DNA of 64,000 bases from Aureibaculum marinum (lineage in GTDB: Bacteria > Bacteroidota > Bacteroidia > Flavobacteriales > Flavobacteriaceae): NCBI RefSeq assembly GCF_003813905.1, contig NZ_RPFJ01000007.1, forward strand, positions 1-64,000. Direction: 5' to 3'. A program made the translations under genes and the position numbers. A model generated the notes under the pieces. That model had not been told where the DNA came from. It searched no databases and was given only the letters and a program-made list of their open reading frames with translations. Shown in pieces: positions 63,106 to 64,000 of this stretch. The first letter of the stretch is position 1; each line of letters begins with the position of its first letter.

Positions 63106-64000
63106 GCATTAGCTTAACTATATTGGGTTGTCATTCAGCCACGCCTAGAACCTCAGCACATCCAACATCTCAGTATTTAGAAATAAATAACAAGAGATTT
63201 TTGATAGATTGTGGTGAAGGCACTCAAGTACAACTTAGAAAATATAAAATTAAATTTTCTAACATCAACCATATTTTTATTTCACATTTACATGGTGATC
63301 ATTTTTTTGGGTTAATAGGTTTAATTTCTACTTTTGGACTGTTAAATCGTAAAAACGATTTACATATTTATGCACCTACTGGATTAAAAGAAATTATACA
63401 ACTCCAATTAAAAACTAGCAATTCTTGGCCACAATTTGATATTATTTATCACGAACTTAAAAATGACCAAAGCGAACTTATTTTTGACGATAACAAAGTA
63501 GAAGTTTATACTGTACCATTAACACATCGTGTTTATACAAATGGATTTTTATTCAAAGAAAAAATAGGAGAACGCAAATTAAATATCAATGCGATAAAGG
63601 AAAATCCAGAAATAGAAATTTGTGATTATCAAAACTTAAAAAATGGCAAAGATTTTGTAACAAAAAACGGTACAATTATTGAGAATAAAGAGCTTACTTT
63701 TGATCCAAATAAACCATTAAGTTATGCCTTTTGCAGTGATACTGTTTACAAACCGGAAATTGCAACTATTATAAAAAATGTTGACTTACTTTACCATGAG
63801 TCTACTTTTTTAAAAGACCGACAAGAAATAGCGGCTACTACAAAACACTCCACCGCCGAAGAAGCAGGTAAAATTGCCAAAAAAGCCAATTCTAAACAAT
63901 TAATACTAGGTCATTTTTCAAGTAGATATACCAATTTAGATCTTTTTAAACAAGAAGCAGAAACCGTTTTTGACAATGTTGTACTTGCTAAAGAAGGCAA
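63102..64000 (+). CDS. rnz: Ribonuclease Z (3' partial)
   Basis: At least 299 codons, cut by the window end; full-length RNase Z is about 300-310 residues, so little is missing. Start: ATG 63102 within ATGA. Motifs: LTILGCHSATPRTSAHPTSQ, the metallo-beta-lactamase core FISHLHGDHFFGL (HxHxDH), LTHRVYTNGFLF, and FCSDT, YHESTF, AATTKHSTAEEA and LILGHFSSRY, which carry the other zinc ligands and the family-specific end. It trims the 3' ends of tRNA precursors. Confidence 0.95.
   Translation, partial: MSISLTILGCHSATPRTSAHPTSQYLEINNKRFLIDCGEGTQVQLRKYKIKFSNINHIFISHLHGDHFFGLIGLISTFGLLNRKNDLHIYAPTGLKEIIQLQLKTSNSWPQFDIIYHELKNDQSELIFDDNKVEVYTVPLTHRVYTNGFLFKEKIGERKLNINAIKENPEIEICDYQNLKNGKDFVTKNGTIIENKELTFDPNKPLSYAFCSDTVYKPEIATIIKNVDLLYHESTFLKDRQEIAATTKHSTAEEAGKIAKKANSKQLILGHFSSRYTNLDLFKQEAETVFDNVVLAKEG

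Overview
The window is a stretch of a Bacteroidota chromosome, most likely a member of the Flavobacteriaceae. The evidence is the very low GC content, secreted proteins with type IX secretion (T9SS) sorting domains of both type A and type B, candidate promoters of the Bacteroidota form (TTTG, about 17-23 bp, TAnnTTTG), lipoproteins, and tight operons with 1-4 bp junctions. The genus cannot be fixed from sequence alone. No rRNA, tRNA, CRISPR array, insertion sequence, phage or conjugation gene was seen, so this is mostly core genome with a short accessory patch near 22.8-26 kb.

Layout. 0-4.6 kb: a large surface fibre protein (collagen-like GXY repeats, then a second glycine/tyrosine-rich array, then a peptidase S74 chaperone end) followed 3 bp later by a T9SS type B sorting-domain protein. 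4.6-8.8 kb: a minus-strand run with a DinB-like protein, a LysE-type exporter, a polysaccharide flippase and a MATE pump. 9.3-13.8 kb: a CAP-domain lipoprotein and a DUF2339-DUF3999 envelope pair bracketed by two nearly identical hairpins. 13.9-22.8 kb: dnaK, L-serine dehydratase, a GHL10 glycosidase-like protein, YaaA, an S9 peptidase and a PH-like membrane protein. 22.8-26.8 kb: the accessory patch, with a decayed PLDc_N gene, a DUF4468 protein, an orphan HSDR_N nuclease-domain protein and two envelope proteins of unknown role. 26.9-30 kb: an AraC regulator divergent from an aldehyde dehydrogenase and DUF779, with two 12-bp direct repeats spaced 21 bp between them. 30-34.3 kb: thioesterase-like protein, RluD, PASTA protein, Ddl and AIM24 protein. 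34.4-39.3 kb: DUF4369 lipoprotein, DUF819 permease and a large M14 peptidase. 39.3-42.2 kb: a six-gene minus-strand unit of SPFH protein, a 27-aa membrane microprotein, a DUF4177 protein, a PH-like membrane protein, an alpha/beta hydrolase and a ribbon-helix-helix protein, with a 20-bp perfect palindrome upstream. 42.3-51.1 kb: S1/P1 nuclease, a cryptic kinase-like protein, VanX-type dipeptidase, FUSC transporter, HtpG and FabH. 51.2-56.2 kb: DUF349 protein, AroE and two tandem DUF368 genes (PopT-type undecaprenyl-phosphate translocase family). 56.3-59.3 kb: a GT2, LAB_N and GT39 lipid-glycosylation set. 59.4-64 kb: a TPR protein, then pyrR-pyrB-STAS-T9SS miniprotein-rnz, the last gene cut by the window end.

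Functional themes. Much of the window serves the cell envelope: undecaprenyl-phosphate recycling (DUF368), peptidoglycan precursors (Ddl, VanX-type dipeptidase), lipid A or polyprenyl-sugar modification (GT2/LAB_N/GT39), flippase, exporters and secreted hydrolases. The two chaperone genes dnaK and htpG share an upstream motif TGNCA-N3-TGNCA, a candidate heat-shock promoter or operator. The strongest leads for something undescribed are the SPFH/microprotein/RHH operon with its palindrome, the kinase-like protein at 43.2-44.3 kb, the protein that is almost only a T9SS sorting domain at 62.7 kb, and the shared chaperone motif.
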